From the NCBI GenBank assembly GCA_018648265.1, contig JABGRN010000008.1, positions 42,298-106,297 on the forward strand: a stretch of DNA of 64,000 nucleotides, written 5' to 3'. Shown here in pieces: positions 28,036 to 36,895 of this stretch (positions within the stretch are counted from its first letter, which is position 1; every line of letters starts with the position of its first letter). Below the pieces are notes generated by a model. The model worked only from the letters and a program-made list of their open reading frames with translations. It did no database searches and was not told where the DNA came from. This DNA is from Prolixibacteraceae bacterium (GTDB taxonomy: Bacteria; Bacteroidota; Bacteroidia; Bacteroidales; Prolixibacteraceae). The translations under genes were made by a program, and so were the position numbers.

Positions 28036-28140
28036 TCACCGGATTTTTTCAAACGCCCTTTTCAACCTTTCCAACCCCTCTTCCAAAACACTCCTCGGGC
28101 AACCAATATTTATTCTCAACCAACCATCTCAGCCAGCCCA
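28036..28140 (-). pseudogene. C-terminal remnant of a second PatB-like aminotransferase
   Basis: Read on the minus strand, about 30 codons give GWLRINIGCPRSVLEEGLE and on to a TGA stop at 28036-28038. The intact PatB at 29498-30667 ends GWLRINIGCPRSILEEALK, so this is clearly the same C-terminus. Two codons before the GW a TGA stands where a sense codon would be. Further upstream similarity ends, near the left edge of the AAA_14 ATPase module. The DNA also matches the patB end directly. It is either a decayed paralogue or a fragment left by insertion of the ATPase module. Confidence 0.8.
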
Positions 28141-28186
28141 AACTGTAATAATTTTTAATTTCAACTTAAATATATTCGATAATTTC

Positions 28187-28232
28187 TTGATTACAATCGC
28201 AAATAAAACGTTATATTTGCGATTGTAATCAA
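28187..28232. promoter_or_regulatory. Perfect 19-bp inverted repeat overlapping the promoter of the AAA_14 ATPase
   Basis: TTGATTACAATCGCAAATA at 28187-28205 is repeated exactly as its reverse complement at 28214-28232, with an 8-base spacer. A TATATTTG box (28212-28219) fitting the Bacteroidota -7 consensus lies in the repeat, with a TTG 22 bases before it. The start codon is 11 bases after the repeat. This looks like an operator over the promoter; a hairpin role in RNA or DNA is the alternative. Confidence 0.75.
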
Positions 28233-28242
28233 AATACTTGCG

Positions 28243-29364
28243 ATGATTGTCCGGATTATTGAAGAAGAAATCGAAAAACAATTGTTTAAAGGAAAAGCAA
28301 TTATTGTTCTCGGTGCAAGGCAAACAGGTAAAACTACCTTATTTCAAAAAATAGTTGAGAATAAAAAAAATGCCTTATGGCTAAATGCTGATGACCCTGA
28401 TACAGTAGCATTATTTGAAAACTCTACCTCTACAAGGCTAAAAGCCACACTGGCAGGTCATTCAATTGTTGTTATCGATGAGGCTCAAAGAATTCCAAAC
28501 ATAGGATTAAAGCTAAAACTTATAACCGATCAAATAAAAGAAATACAGTTATTAGCCACCGGTTCGTCGGCTTTCGAGCTTGCCAATAAAATAAACGAAC
28601 CATTAACAGGTCGAAAATGGGAATATAACCTTTTCCCACTTTCATTCTCTGAAATGGTGAAACATCATGGTTTTCTGGAAGAAAATCGATTAATTCCTAT
28701 ACGCTTGGTTTATGGTTATTACCCTGAAATTGTTTCTAATCCCGGGAATGAAAAAAAAATACTAAAACAAATATCAGATAGCTATTTGTATAAAGACATT
28801 CTTATGTGGGAGAGAATTAAAAAGCCCGAAAAATTAATAAAACTGCTACAAGCTCTTTCTCTTCAAATTGGCTCAGAAGTATCGTACAACAATCTTGCAA
28901 ACCTTTTAGAAATAGATAATCAGACAGTTGAAAAATACATTCAACTTTTAGAGCAAACATTTATTATATTCAGGCTGCCGGCTTTTAGCAGAAACTACCG
29001 AAAAGAATTAAAGCGTGGAAGGAAAATTTATTTTTATGATAATGGAATAAGAAATGCTCTTATTGCAAATTTTAATTTGCCTGAATTAAGAAGCGATATT
29101 GGTGCTTTATGGGAAAATTTTATTATTAGCGAAAGATTAAAATACTTGAAGTACAACGATATCTGGGCAAATTCTTATTTCTGGCGTACTCAGGATCAGC
29201 AAGAGATTGATTACATTGAAGAACGCGATGGGGTTTTACATGCTTTTGAAATTAAATGGAATCCGAAAAAAAAACCAAAGCTTTCAAAAAGTTTCTCGAA
29301 AACTTACCCTCAACATGATTATTCAATAATAAATCTCAAGAATTATGAAGAGTTTTTAATGTAA
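28243..29364 (+). CDS. AAA_14 / DUF4143 ATPase
   Basis: This 373-residue protein has an N-terminal AAA_14 ATPase domain (P-loop LGARQTGKTT at about 23-32, Walker B VVIDEAQ at 76-82, the ATGSSAFEL sensor region) and a C-terminal DUF4143 domain resembling a nuclease-like fold (EIDYIEERDG, AFEIKWNPKKKP). The family is abundant and patchily distributed in Bacteroidota and its function is unknown. The gene sits alone between a broken patB end and the intact patB, with a strong palindrome at its promoter and decayed TTGCGA motifs after its stop. That fits a mobile or selfish module. Confidence 0.88.
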   Translation: MIVRIIEEEIEKQLFKGKAIIVLGARQTGKTTLFQKIVENKKNALWLNADDPDTVALFENSTSTRLKATLAGHSIVVIDEAQRIPNIGLKLKLITDQIKEIQLLATGSSAFELANKINEPLTGRKWEYNLFPLSFSEMVKHHGFLEENRLIPIRLVYGYYPEIVSNPGNEKKILKQISDSYLYKDILMWERIKKPEKLIKLLQALSLQIGSEVSYNNLANLLEIDNQTVEKYIQLLEQTFIIFRLPAFSRNYRKELKRGRKIYFYDNGIRNALIANFNLPELRSDIGALWENFIISERLKYLKYNDIWANSYFWRTQDQQEIDYIEERDGVLHAFEIKWNPKKKPKLSKSFSKTYPQHDYSIINLKNYEEFLM

Positions 29365-29399
29365 TACAACATAAACATTAAACCAATTGGATTTTTCAA

Positions 29400-29450
29400 A
29401 ACTTGCGACTGTATTCCCAATTTTAGTATTTAATATGCGATTACTACGAC
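29400..29450 (+). repeat. Decayed copies of the TTGCGATTGTAATC motif after the ATPase gene
   Basis: TTGCGACTGTATTC at about 29403 matches 12 of 14 bases of the TTGCGATTGTAATC arm upstream of the ATPase. A weaker match (ATGCGATTACTACG) follows at 29435. They may mark the other edge of the ATPase module. Confidence 0.35.
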
Positions 29451-29497
29451 AAATATTATGATTTCAGGATATTGTAAAAAGAATAATCCAAAAATAA

Positions 29498-30667
29498 TTA
29501 CCTAAACGCATCTCCCATCATTTTCAACGCCTCTTCCAAAATACTACGCGGGCAACCGATATTAATTCTCAGCCAACCATCTCCGCCACTTCCAAAACGG
29601 CCGCCATTGTTTAATCCAACTTTTGCTTTTTCAGTAGTAAATTTCCACAGTTCCTTGTCATTCATTTCGTAAGCAGTAAAGTCGAGCCAAACAAGAAAAG
29701 TGGCTTCAGGTTTCATTACCTTTATTTTAGGTAGGTTGGTTTTGAAAAAATCTTCCAAAAAAAGATAGTTTTTCCAAACGTAATCAAGCATTTGATTTAA
29801 CCATTCATCGCCGTTCGAAAAAGAAGCCTGGAGTGCTACTGAGCCAAATATATTTCCCATTCCAAGATGCCCGATTCCAATTGCTTTTTCATAACGTGCA
29901 AATGTGCATTTGTTGGGAATTATTACCATTGAAGATGCCAGCCCTGCAACATTAAAAGTTTTACTTGGTGCCATGCAAACCATACAATTCTGTGCAACTT
30001 CATCAGAAATTGAAGCAATTGGAATATGTTTGTGCCCATTAAAAACTAAATCAGAGTGAATTTCATCGGAAACTATCATGATTTTATTTTCGTGGCAAAT
30101 ATTTGCAAGTTCTTCCAATTCTGTTCTGGTCCAAACCGTTCCTCCCGGATTTTGTGGATTACAAAGAAGTAATATTTTTGTGTTCTCATCAATTTTCTGT
30201 TTCAGATCCTCAAAATCGAAAGTATATCTGCCGTTTTCAATTTTTAAAGGATTTTCAACCATTTTGCGTTTGGTCCCTTTTACACAATCGAAAAACGGGA
30301 AATATACAGGCGGTTGCACAACCACTCCGTCGCCCGGTTTCGAAAAAGTTTGAATTGCAAAAGTTAATGCAGATACCACGCCCGGGCTAAACGAAATCCA
30401 TTCTTTTTGAATCTCCCAATCATGCTGACTTTTCATCCATCCAATTATTGATTGAAAATATGAATCGGGACGAAATGTGTATCCAAAAATTTCATGCTCT
30501 GCTCTCTTTTTTATCGCTTCAACAATAAAGTCGGGAGTTTTAAAATCCATGTCGGCTACCCACAACGGTAAAACATCGTTGGTTTTAAAATACCACTCGC
30601 GGGCATCGTATTTAATGCAGTTTGTTCCTTCGCGTGGAACTATTTCATTGAAGTTGTATTTTTTCAT
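29498..30667 (-). CDS. patB: PatB/MalY-type PLP-dependent aminotransferase or cystathionine beta-lyase
   Basis: This 389-residue fold-type I PLP enzyme has the family opening (LPLWVADMDFKTPDFI), LLLCNPQNPGGTVW, the SDEIHSDL motif whose aspartate binds the PLP ring nitrogen, and the PLP lysine in APSKTFNVAGL. PatB/MalY enzymes cleave cystathionine and related C-S bonds, and some act as regulators. I started at the ATG at 30667; a TTG 9 bases earlier is also in frame. A truncated second copy of the C-terminus lies at 28036-28140, on the far side of the ATPase gene. Confidence 0.9.
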   Translation of the reverse strand: MKKYNFNEIVPREGTNCIKYDAREWYFKTNDVLPLWVADMDFKTPDFIVEAIKKRAEHEIFGYTFRPDSYFQSIIGWMKSQHDWEIQKEWISFSPGVVSALTFAIQTFSKPGDGVVVQPPVYFPFFDCVKGTKRKMVENPLKIENGRYTFDFEDLKQKIDENTKILLLCNPQNPGGTVWTRTELEELANICHENKIMIVSDEIHSDLVFNGHKHIPIASISDEVAQNCMVCMAPSKTFNVAGLASSMVIIPNKCTFARYEKAIGIGHLGMGNIFGSVALQASFSNGDEWLNQMLDYVWKNYLFLEDFFKTNLPKIKVMKPEATFLVWLDFTAYEMNDKELWKFTTEKAKVGLNNGGRFGSGGDGWLRINIGCPRSILEEALKMMGDAFR

Positions 30668-30688
30668 CTGTTGCAATTATTCTGGACA

Positions 30689-30751
30689 GTCATTCTGCAC
30701 CTGATTCAATATCTATATTAATTAGAGATTCCGAATCAAGTTCGGAATGAC
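30689..30751. repeat. Inverted pair of the GTCATTCCGAAC-type repeat
   Basis: GTCATTCTGCACCTGATTCA at 30689 and, on the other strand, GTCATTCCGAACTTGATTCG ending at 30751 form an imperfect hairpin upstream of patB. The right half is the same repeat as at 15137-15164. It may act as a terminator or RNA-stabilising hairpin after the upstream comB-like gene. Confidence 0.6.
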
Positions 30752-30759
30752 GAGTTTCT

Positions 30760-31449
30760 TTATATATCAATTCGTCGAAGATAATTTAAATCGTCTTCCC
30801 TTTCAACCTTTAAAACAAAATCGAAACGATTAAGGTCGAGGCAAAGGTCAAAATCTTTTTGCGGCGACCATTCCTGTTTTTCCTTATCAAAAAATCGAGC
30901 TCCCGATCCGGATCGCATAATTTTAACCATTTTCCCAAAATCATTTGGTTTTGCTTCCAATTCATTTTTAATGTATTCGGCACAAAACGTGTCTTCATCA
31001 GTAGGATATTCACAAGCATAACCCATACAAACCAGCGAAACAGTTTCAGGTTGTTTCAATTGAATGTATCGTACAATTGCACCGGCATTAACAAAACTTC
31101 CCGTTATTATTTCATCAGCTTTTGTTGCATTTGTAATTCCTTGTGTCCCGGAACTTGTAGTGTGAACAATTGTTTTGTCTGATAAATCCCTTCGAATTAA
31201 TTGTGAGGGAGAATTCCCAAAATCAAATCCGGGAGGTTTTTGTTCGTTACGTTCGCCAATTAAAATATACTGCGGATTTTGTTCTTTTAATTTATAAGCA
31301 AGACTAATATCGCCGATTGGAAAAATTTTGGTTGCACCAATTTCAAAAGTATAACATGCGGTAGAAAATGCTCTGAAAACATCAATAATTACGGTTAATC
31401 CACGCGCATTTTTTGCACCCTCAAGTAACTGTGAAATTTGAATATCCAT
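30760..31449 (-). CDS. 2-phosphosulfolactate phosphatase family protein (ComB-like)
   Basis: This 229-residue protein is a member of the ComB family. In coenzyme M synthesis ComB removes phosphate from 2-phosphosulfolactate. Family motifs are VIIDVFRAFSTAC, IGERNEQKPPGFDFGNSP, VHTTSSGTQGI, GSFVNAGA and a late DEDTFCAEYI. The ATG at 31449 fits the family N-terminus; the frame is open 138 bases further up, but those residues look non-coding. No other coenzyme M gene is visible in the window, so the real substrate in this organism is unclear. Confidence 0.85.
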   Translation of the reverse strand: MDIQISQLLEGAKNARGLTVIIDVFRAFSTACYTFEIGATKIFPIGDISLAYKLKEQNPQYILIGERNEQKPPGFDFGNSPSQLIRRDLSDKTIVHTTSSGTQGITNATKADEIITGSFVNAGAIVRYIQLKQPETVSLVCMGYACEYPTDEDTFCAEYIKNELEAKPNDFGKMVKIMRSGSGARFFDKEKQEWSPQKDFDLCLDLNRFDFVLKVEREDDLNYLRRIDI

Positions 31450-31703
31450 TTTTAAAATTTGTCGAAAATATATAAAAAATTCAAAAAATATTTCTTGGGC
31501 TAAGAAAATTTTATTGAGACTATTTGGATGAATAAATGGCATCGACGTTTCAACTACTTCATTTTCAAAAGACAGGACGATTTTCATGTAATTAGTGTTG
31601 TTTGTCTCTGGCTAAATGTTGTTGGTCGATTAACTCAGGATTTGATGTAACTACTTCAAAAGTTTAATGTCATAATAGTGAAAACAAATTAAAGAAAACA
31701 GTC

Positions 31704-32297
31704 ATGAAAACAAAAATCTGGGTTATTACAACCCTGGCAATTTTTATTGTAGCAATAGGATTTGCCACCGAAACTCCAAAAATGAACATTGTTCCTGTAA
31801 AAGCAGAAAAAGCTTTGGTAACATTTAATTCAGAAATTCCTGTCACATTTGAAATTACCATTACAAAAAATGATGGGGAAATAGTTTATTATAAAAAATC
31901 AAAAAATCCGGTTGATGTGTATCAAAAAGTTTTTGATTTTTCTGAAATAGGAAACGGTAATTATAATGTAAGCTTAAATTATGGCAACTGCAGTATGAAC
32001 CGGGATTTGCATGTTTCAAAAAAGGATATCAAAGTAGGGCCGGTTGTTCAGTTGCAAGAACCCTATTTCTGTTATAAAAATGGAATGTTGAATGTTTCGT
32101 TTTTAAATCTAGCACAAAACAGTGTCTATTTGAACGTGTACAAAAATGGGGATCATGTTGACGGAGTAAGCCTTGGAAAAGAGTTGTCGATTCAGAAATG
32201 TTTCGATTTATCAAAACTTAAAAATGGCAACTATAAAATAGTTGTTACCGATAAGTTTAACGATCATCAATTTATGGTACATAAATCAAGTATTTGA
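31704..32297 (+). CDS. Exported protein with two Ig-like repeats
   Basis: This 197-residue protein has a signal peptide (IWVITTLAIFIVAIGFA) and two similar beta-rich halves. The motif FDFSEIGNGNYNVSL near residue 75 reappears as FDLSKLKNGNYKIVV near residue 170, so the protein seems to be a duplicated Ig-like or FlgD-like domain. I do not recognise a specific family with certainty; DUF3244-type secreted proteins of Bacteroidota are similar. It stands alone, and its transcript may end at the terminator at 32420. Confidence 0.7.
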   Translation: MKTKIWVITTLAIFIVAIGFATETPKMNIVPVKAEKALVTFNSEIPVTFEITITKNDGEIVYYKKSKNPVDVYQKVFDFSEIGNGNYNVSLNYGNCSMNRDLHVSKKDIKVGPVVQLQEPYFCYKNGMLNVSFLNLAQNSVYLNVYKNGDHVDGVSLGKELSIQKCFDLSKLKNGNYKIVVTDKFNDHQFMVHKSSI

Positions 32298-32419
32298 GTT
32301 AGAATTAAAATAAATAGTAAAAATTTTAATCGACAAGTTTGTAATTTTGTGCTTCATTTTAAAAATTGCCAACTTTATTGACATGCACTAAACGGGTTAG
32401 TTTGTGTTGAGAATAGAAA

Positions 32420-32446
32420 AAGGCTTCATAACTGAAGCCTTTTTTA
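32420..32446 (+). terminator. Strong intrinsic terminator
   Basis: AAGGCTTCA, loop TAAC, TGAAGCCTT, then a run of T. It lies 123 bp after the preceding stop codon and before the export operon. The region 32298-32591 has no gene; a TAATTTTG box at about 32341 could drive a short transcript of about 100 nt ending here. Confidence 0.85.
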
Positions 32447-32533
32447 TTTAATATTAACATTAAGAAACAAAATCCGGGTTGTTTGTTCTTTAATATTTAT
32501 ACAAATCATAATAATCAAACTTATATTTTAAAC

Positions 32534-32541
32534 TATTTTTG
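32534..32541 (+). promoter_or_regulatory. Candidate -7 box of the ABC/RND export operon
   Basis: TATTTTTG fits TAnnTTTG and lies 50 bp before the first start codon (32592). No clear TTTG box was found at the expected distance upstream, so this is tentative. Confidence 0.35.
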
Positions 32542-32591
32542 CCTCCTAAAGTCCAAGCTCAGTGTTTAACAATTTTATTGAAATTTAAACT

Positions 32592-33485
32592 ATGCATATA
32601 AAGATTGAAAATCTGAATAAAGTTTATCCAAACGGAAACTACGCGATCAAGAATTTAAATCTTGAAATTCCAAACGGGATGTTCGGTTTACTCGGGCCAA
32701 ATGGGGCTGGAAAATCAACATTGATGCGCATTTTGGTAACATTAATGAAACCAAGTAGTGGTAAAGTAACTGTAAACGATCTCGATCTGGCAAAAAACAG
32801 AAGGGAAATTCGTTCGATGTTGGGATATTTACCACAGGATTTTAGTTTTTTTTCGAAATTAAAAACTTACGAATTTTTAGACTATGCTGCCCGGCTGGCA
32901 GGAATGACAAATGGGGCAGCACGCCGTAGTGCAGTTGATCAAATGCTTGAAGAAGTGGGTTTGTTTGAAGCACGCGACCGAAATGCAAACAAACTTTCGG
33001 GAGGTATGAAACGAAGGTTGGGAATTGCCCAGGCTTTGATTAATGATCCTAAAATTATTATAGTTGATGAACCAACCACCGGCCTCGATCCTGAAGAACG
33101 AATCCGTTTTAGGAATTTACTTTCTACAATTAGCCAACGCGATGTAATCATAATCCTTTCAACACACATTGTTGGCGATATTTCAAGTACATGTTATAAT
33201 ATGGCATTGTTAAACCAGGGAAAACTGGCTTTTTCGGGCTCGCCGGAGCAACTTACTAAAGAAGCCGAAGGAAGTGTTTGGTTGATAAAAGCTACCGAAA
33301 CTGAGTACCTTGAAATTAACGAAAAATTTCCGGTAATATCTACAATTCCAACTGATGGCGGTTGGGAAGTGCAGGTAGTAGCCAACGAAATTAACGGGTA
33401 TCTGGGCAAACGAATCGAACCCAATCTCGAACATGCCTATGTTCATTTTATGGAGAATAAATTAAATCAATGGTCTAAATCGTAA
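32592..33485 (+). CDS. ABC transporter ATP-binding protein
   Basis: This 297-residue ABC ATPase energises the permease encoded next. The P-loop GPNGAGKST is at about 35-43, the signature LSGGMKRR near 135, and the Walker B IIIVDEPTTGLDP near 155. It is of the ABC-2 export type, with a C-terminal extension. Its P-loop region (GMFGLLGPNGAGKST) and Walker B region (GLDPEERIRFRNLL) are almost the same as those in the ABC domain fused to the RND pump at 42773-47500, so the two ATPase domains look like paralogues made by duplication within the operon. It is the first gene of the operon; the permease starts 11 bp after it. Confidence 0.93.
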   Translation: MHIKIENLNKVYPNGNYAIKNLNLEIPNGMFGLLGPNGAGKSTLMRILVTLMKPSSGKVTVNDLDLAKNRREIRSMLGYLPQDFSFFSKLKTYEFLDYAARLAGMTNGAARRSAVDQMLEEVGLFEARDRNANKLSGGMKRRLGIAQALINDPKIIIVDEPTTGLDPEERIRFRNLLSTISQRDVIIILSTHIVGDISSTCYNMALLNQGKLAFSGSPEQLTKEAEGSVWLIKATETEYLEINEKFPVISTIPTDGGWEVQVVANEINGYLGKRIEPNLEHAYVHFMENKLNQWSKS

Positions 33486-33496
33486 CATAAAACATT

Positions 33497-36400
33497 ATGA
33501 AAATTATTTCACTACATAATATATTATCGATAGCTAAATACGAAAGAAAAACTTTGTTAAGAAGCTGGTTTTTTAGAATTTTTGGCGTATTGTCCTTGTT
33601 AGTTCTTTTTGGGATGAATTTCGGAATGGTAATAGAAGGCGGCGGAGGCGATGGTTGGGCAATTAGAAGTATTCCAAGTGCAATTCCATATTTTAATCTG
33701 TTAATTTTAAATGTGGCACAAGCAATTATTGCCGTTTTTTTGGCATCTGATTTTTTAAAACGCGATAAAAAACTAGATACTACGGAAGTAATTTACATGC
33801 GTTCGATGACCAACGGCGAATATGTAATCGGTAAAACCTGGGGAAACCTTCAGGTATTTATCGTGCTAAATATTATAGTTGTGTTTATGGCGTTAATTTT
33901 TAATGCACTTGCCCAGGGCACAGCAATAAATTGGGTTTCGTACGGAATTTACCTTGTTTTAATTAGTATCCCTACCCTTGTTTTTATAATGGGGCTTTCG
34001 TTTTTGCTGATGAGCTTAATTCGTAACCAGGCAATTACTTTTGTAATAATTCTGGGTTACATCGGAATCACTTTATTCCTTTTACAGGCTAAGTATTATT
34101 TCATTTTCGATTACATGGCTTTTAACATCCCCATGTTAAGTTCCGACATTGTTGGCTTTGGAAATATGGATATTATCCTGGCTCATCGCGGAATCTATTT
34201 GTCGCTTGGACTGAGTTTTATCTTTTTTACGATATTCTTATTGAAAAGACTTCCACAATCCGATACAATGACTATTTTTTCACTCATTTTTGGTGTTGCG
34301 TTTTTTGCCGGAGGAGGTTATTTGGCTTACGACCACATTAATAATTTCAAGAAAACTGAAAAATTTAGAACTGAAGTAGTAGAATTAAATAACAAATACG
34401 TTGGCGAAAATTTACCCAGTACATTAAATCATTCAATTTCGGTTGAACACAAAGCCGAAACTATTGAGGCAACTTCAAAAATTACTTTGAAAAATAATTT
34501 GGAAACAAACATCGACAAATTGGTTTTAAGTTTAAATAGTGGGTTGAATGTGAGCAGTTTAAAAGTGAATGGAAGTGAGACTCAGTTTTTGCGAGAACAA
34601 CATTTAATTATAATTTCAGATAAAATAAATTTAAATCCGGAAGAGGAAGCAACAGTTGAAATTGCTTATGATGGAATTATTAACGAAGCCCTTTGTTTCC
34701 TGGATATCGATGAGGAAACCCTTCAGGAAAAATATGGCAAGTTTGTTATAAATGTCGATAAACGGTTTGCATTTATTACTCCCGATTATCTGCTACTTAC
34801 GCCGGAATCAAACTGGTATCCTAAAACTGGTGTCACATTTAGTTCGGAAGATGTTAGCTGGAATCAACCACAGTTTATCAAATTCGACCTTAAAGTAAAA
34901 ACCAGCGACGGGTTAAAAGCAATTTCGCAGGGTAAAATAAGCGAGATTTCAGAAGGGCAGTTTACTTTCGAAAATGGACAGCCATTAACACAAATTTCAT
35001 TGGCAATAGGAAATTATAAACATAAAAATTTAGAAACGGATAGTCTTGAATTTGGTGTTTGGTACATCGACGGGCACGATTTTTTCTCAGACGCCTTGCC
35101 TGAAATTAATGACACTGTTGCAAGTGTAATCCAGGAGAGATTTGATGATTTTCAAAGAACATTTAACCTGGAATATAATTTTGACAGGATTTCAATAGTT
35201 GAAGTCCCGGCCCAATTTAAATCGTTTGAACGTACCTGGACTTCAAATCAGGAGTTGGTTCAACCAGAGCAAATATTAATTCCTGAAAAAGGATTTATGA
35301 TGAGGGAAGCAGATTTTGCCGGTTCAAAGAAAAATATGGAAAGATGGGGTCGCCGCGGTGACAGTGAAATGACACCCAAAGACATGCAGTTGAGGGTGTT
35401 GGGGAGTTTTCTTGGGGTTTTTACCCGTGAGATGCAAAGAGACATGCGTGGTGGTCGCGAAGGATTGACAGTGTCTGAATCACAAAGTCCATATTTTATT
35501 TTTCCGATGTTGTATAATTTTCAAAACAATATTCAGTCGGATAATTGGCCAATAACCAACCGTATTTTCGAAGCTTATTTAAAAAACAAGATAACCGATA
35601 TGCGTTCGGCAATGATGAGGAATATGACCGGTGTTAGTGAAGACGAGCTGGCAAATATTGCACTTCAGGATAGTACTTTCGAAGAAATCCTGGCCGATGT
35701 AAACCAGAAAAAAATAATCGATAATGTAATTAAATTAAAAGGTGATGTCTTATTTTCTATGATTCAATGGAAGGCCGGACAAGAGGAATTTGAAGATTTT
35801 TTGCATAATATTTTAAACGAATATAAATTTAAAAATATTTCTTTTGAAGAATTTGACCAACGGATTAATGCTGAATTCGATATCGAATTAATTCCGATAA
35901 TGGACGATTGGTTCAAAGCAAAAACACTTCCGGGTTATCTGTTTTCTCCTGTTGAAGCCGTAAAAGTTAAATCGGGCGACATGATGAGAACCATGGTTAC
36001 ATTAAAAGCAACCAACTTTTCCGATACCGAGGGACTGGTTAAACTTTCATTTAGGCTGGGAAGTTTCGGCGGTGGCGGCGGCGGTCGAATGGGCGGTAGC
36101 CATGGCGGCGGCGGTGGCGGTGGGGGAAGCGCCGATATGATTGATAAATTAATACATTTGGAACCACACCAAACAAAAGAAATTAGCTATCTGTTGGATG
36201 CAAACCCGCGCATGATGATTATTAATACAATGACTTCAAAAAATATCCCACAAACAATGACTAAAATGTTCCGGGAAATTGAAGAAGATCTGAAAGTTAC
36301 ACCCATTGAGCAAGAAAAAATATCGGAAATTGCAGTACAAATTGCATTGCCAAACGAAACAATTGTTGACAATGAAGATCCTCAATTTGAGGTTACTGTT

Positions 36401-36883
36401 GATGAAAATGAAAGTATCCTTGAAAAATGGATAGTAAAAGAAAAAGAGGGGGGCAGTAAATATTCAGGAATGAATTATTGGAGGCCTCCAACCAAATGGA
36501 CAGCAATTACCAACACCGATTTTTATGGTGAATATGTCCGTTCGGGTTATTATATTAAAGCCGGAGACGGTTCTCTTGTTGCAAAATGGCATGTTCCGGT
36601 ACAAAAAGCAGGATATTACGATGTGTATTACCATTTATATAAATCACGAAGATTTGGCCGCGGAAGAGATGGCGGTGGGGAAGAAGAAAAAGGGGAATAT
36701 AATTTTGTTGTACACTGCGACGACGGAGCCGAAGAACAGGCATTGGAAATTCAAAGTGCCGACGCGGGCTGGAATCACCTGGGCTCGTTTTATTTTTCTT
36801 CCGATACTGCATTAATCGAGCTATCAAACAGATCTGATTTAAAAATGGTTTTTGCCGATGCTGTGAAATTAGTTGAGCAATAA
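33497..36883 (+). CDS. ABC-2 permease fused to degenerate M1-peptidase-like domain and golvesin-like C-terminus
   Basis: This 1128-residue protein has an ABC-2 permease part with about seven membrane segments in the first 280 residues. A long periplasmic part follows that resembles the M1-aminopeptidase portion of Bacteroidota 'ABC permease/M1 peptidase' proteins. The M1 zinc motif HExxH and the GxMEN motif are absent, so peptidase activity is unlikely. A glycine-rich run (about residues 855-880, GGGGGGR and HGGGGGGGG) interrupts it. The last 130 residues (from YSGMNYWRPP to VFADAVKLVE) look like a golvesin-C-terminal-like beta-sandwich. The preceding gene supplies its ATPase. Function in the operon is unknown; the periplasmic part may bind the exported substrate or partner proteins. 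Confidence 0.82.
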   Translation: MKIISLHNILSIAKYERKTLLRSWFFRIFGVLSLLVLFGMNFGMVIEGGGGDGWAIRSIPSAIPYFNLLILNVAQAIIAVFLASDFLKRDKKLDTTEVIYMRSMTNGEYVIGKTWGNLQVFIVLNIIVVFMALIFNALAQGTAINWVSYGIYLVLISIPTLVFIMGLSFLLMSLIRNQAITFVIILGYIGITLFLLQAKYYFIFDYMAFNIPMLSSDIVGFGNMDIILAHRGIYLSLGLSFIFFTIFLLKRLPQSDTMTIFSLIFGVAFFAGGGYLAYDHINNFKKTEKFRTEVVELNNKYVGENLPSTLNHSISVEHKAETIEATSKITLKNNLETNIDKLVLSLNSGLNVSSLKVNGSETQFLREQHLIIISDKINLNPEEEATVEIAYDGIINEALCFLDIDEETLQEKYGKFVINVDKRFAFITPDYLLLTPESNWYPKTGVTFSSEDVSWNQPQFIKFDLKVKTSDGLKAISQGKISEISEGQFTFENGQPLTQISLAIGNYKHKNLETDSLEFGVWYIDGHDFFSDALPEINDTVASVIQERFDDFQRTFNLEYNFDRISIVEVPAQFKSFERTWTSNQELVQPEQILIPEKGFMMREADFAGSKKNMERWGRRGDSEMTPKDMQLRVLGSFLGVFTREMQRDMRGGREGLTVSESQSPYFIFPMLYNFQNNIQSDNWPITNRIFEAYLKNKITDMRSAMMRNMTGVSEDELANIALQDSTFEEILADVNQKKIIDNVIKLKGDVLFSMIQWKAGQEEFEDFLHNILNEYKFKNISFEEFDQRINAEFDIELIPIMDDWFKAKTLPGYLFSPVEAVKVKSGDMMRTMVTLKATNFSDTEGLVKLSFRLGSFGGGGGGRMGGSHGGGGGGGGSADMIDKLIHLEPHQTKEISYLLDANPRMMIINTMTSKNIPQTMTKMFREIEEDLKVTPIEQEKISEIAVQIALPNETIVDNEDPQFEVTVDENESILEKWIVKEKEGGSKYSGMNYWRPPTKWTAITNTDFYGEYVRSGYYIKAGDGSLVAKWHVPVQKAGYYDVYYHLYKSRRFGRGRDGGGEEEKGEYNFVVHCDDGAEEQALEIQSADAGWNHLGSFYFSSDTALIELSNRSDLKMVFADAVKLVEQ

Positions 36884-36895
36884 AAATTAAAATAT

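Noticed and set aside
28129..28323. Minus-strand frame over the palindrome and the ATPase start
   Set aside because: It overlaps the ATPase N-terminus and P-loop, and the composition is not protein-like.
31450..31587. 46-residue N-terminal extension of the ComB-like protein
   Set aside because: The family starts at the MDIQISQ position; the extra residues look like translated AT-rich leader.
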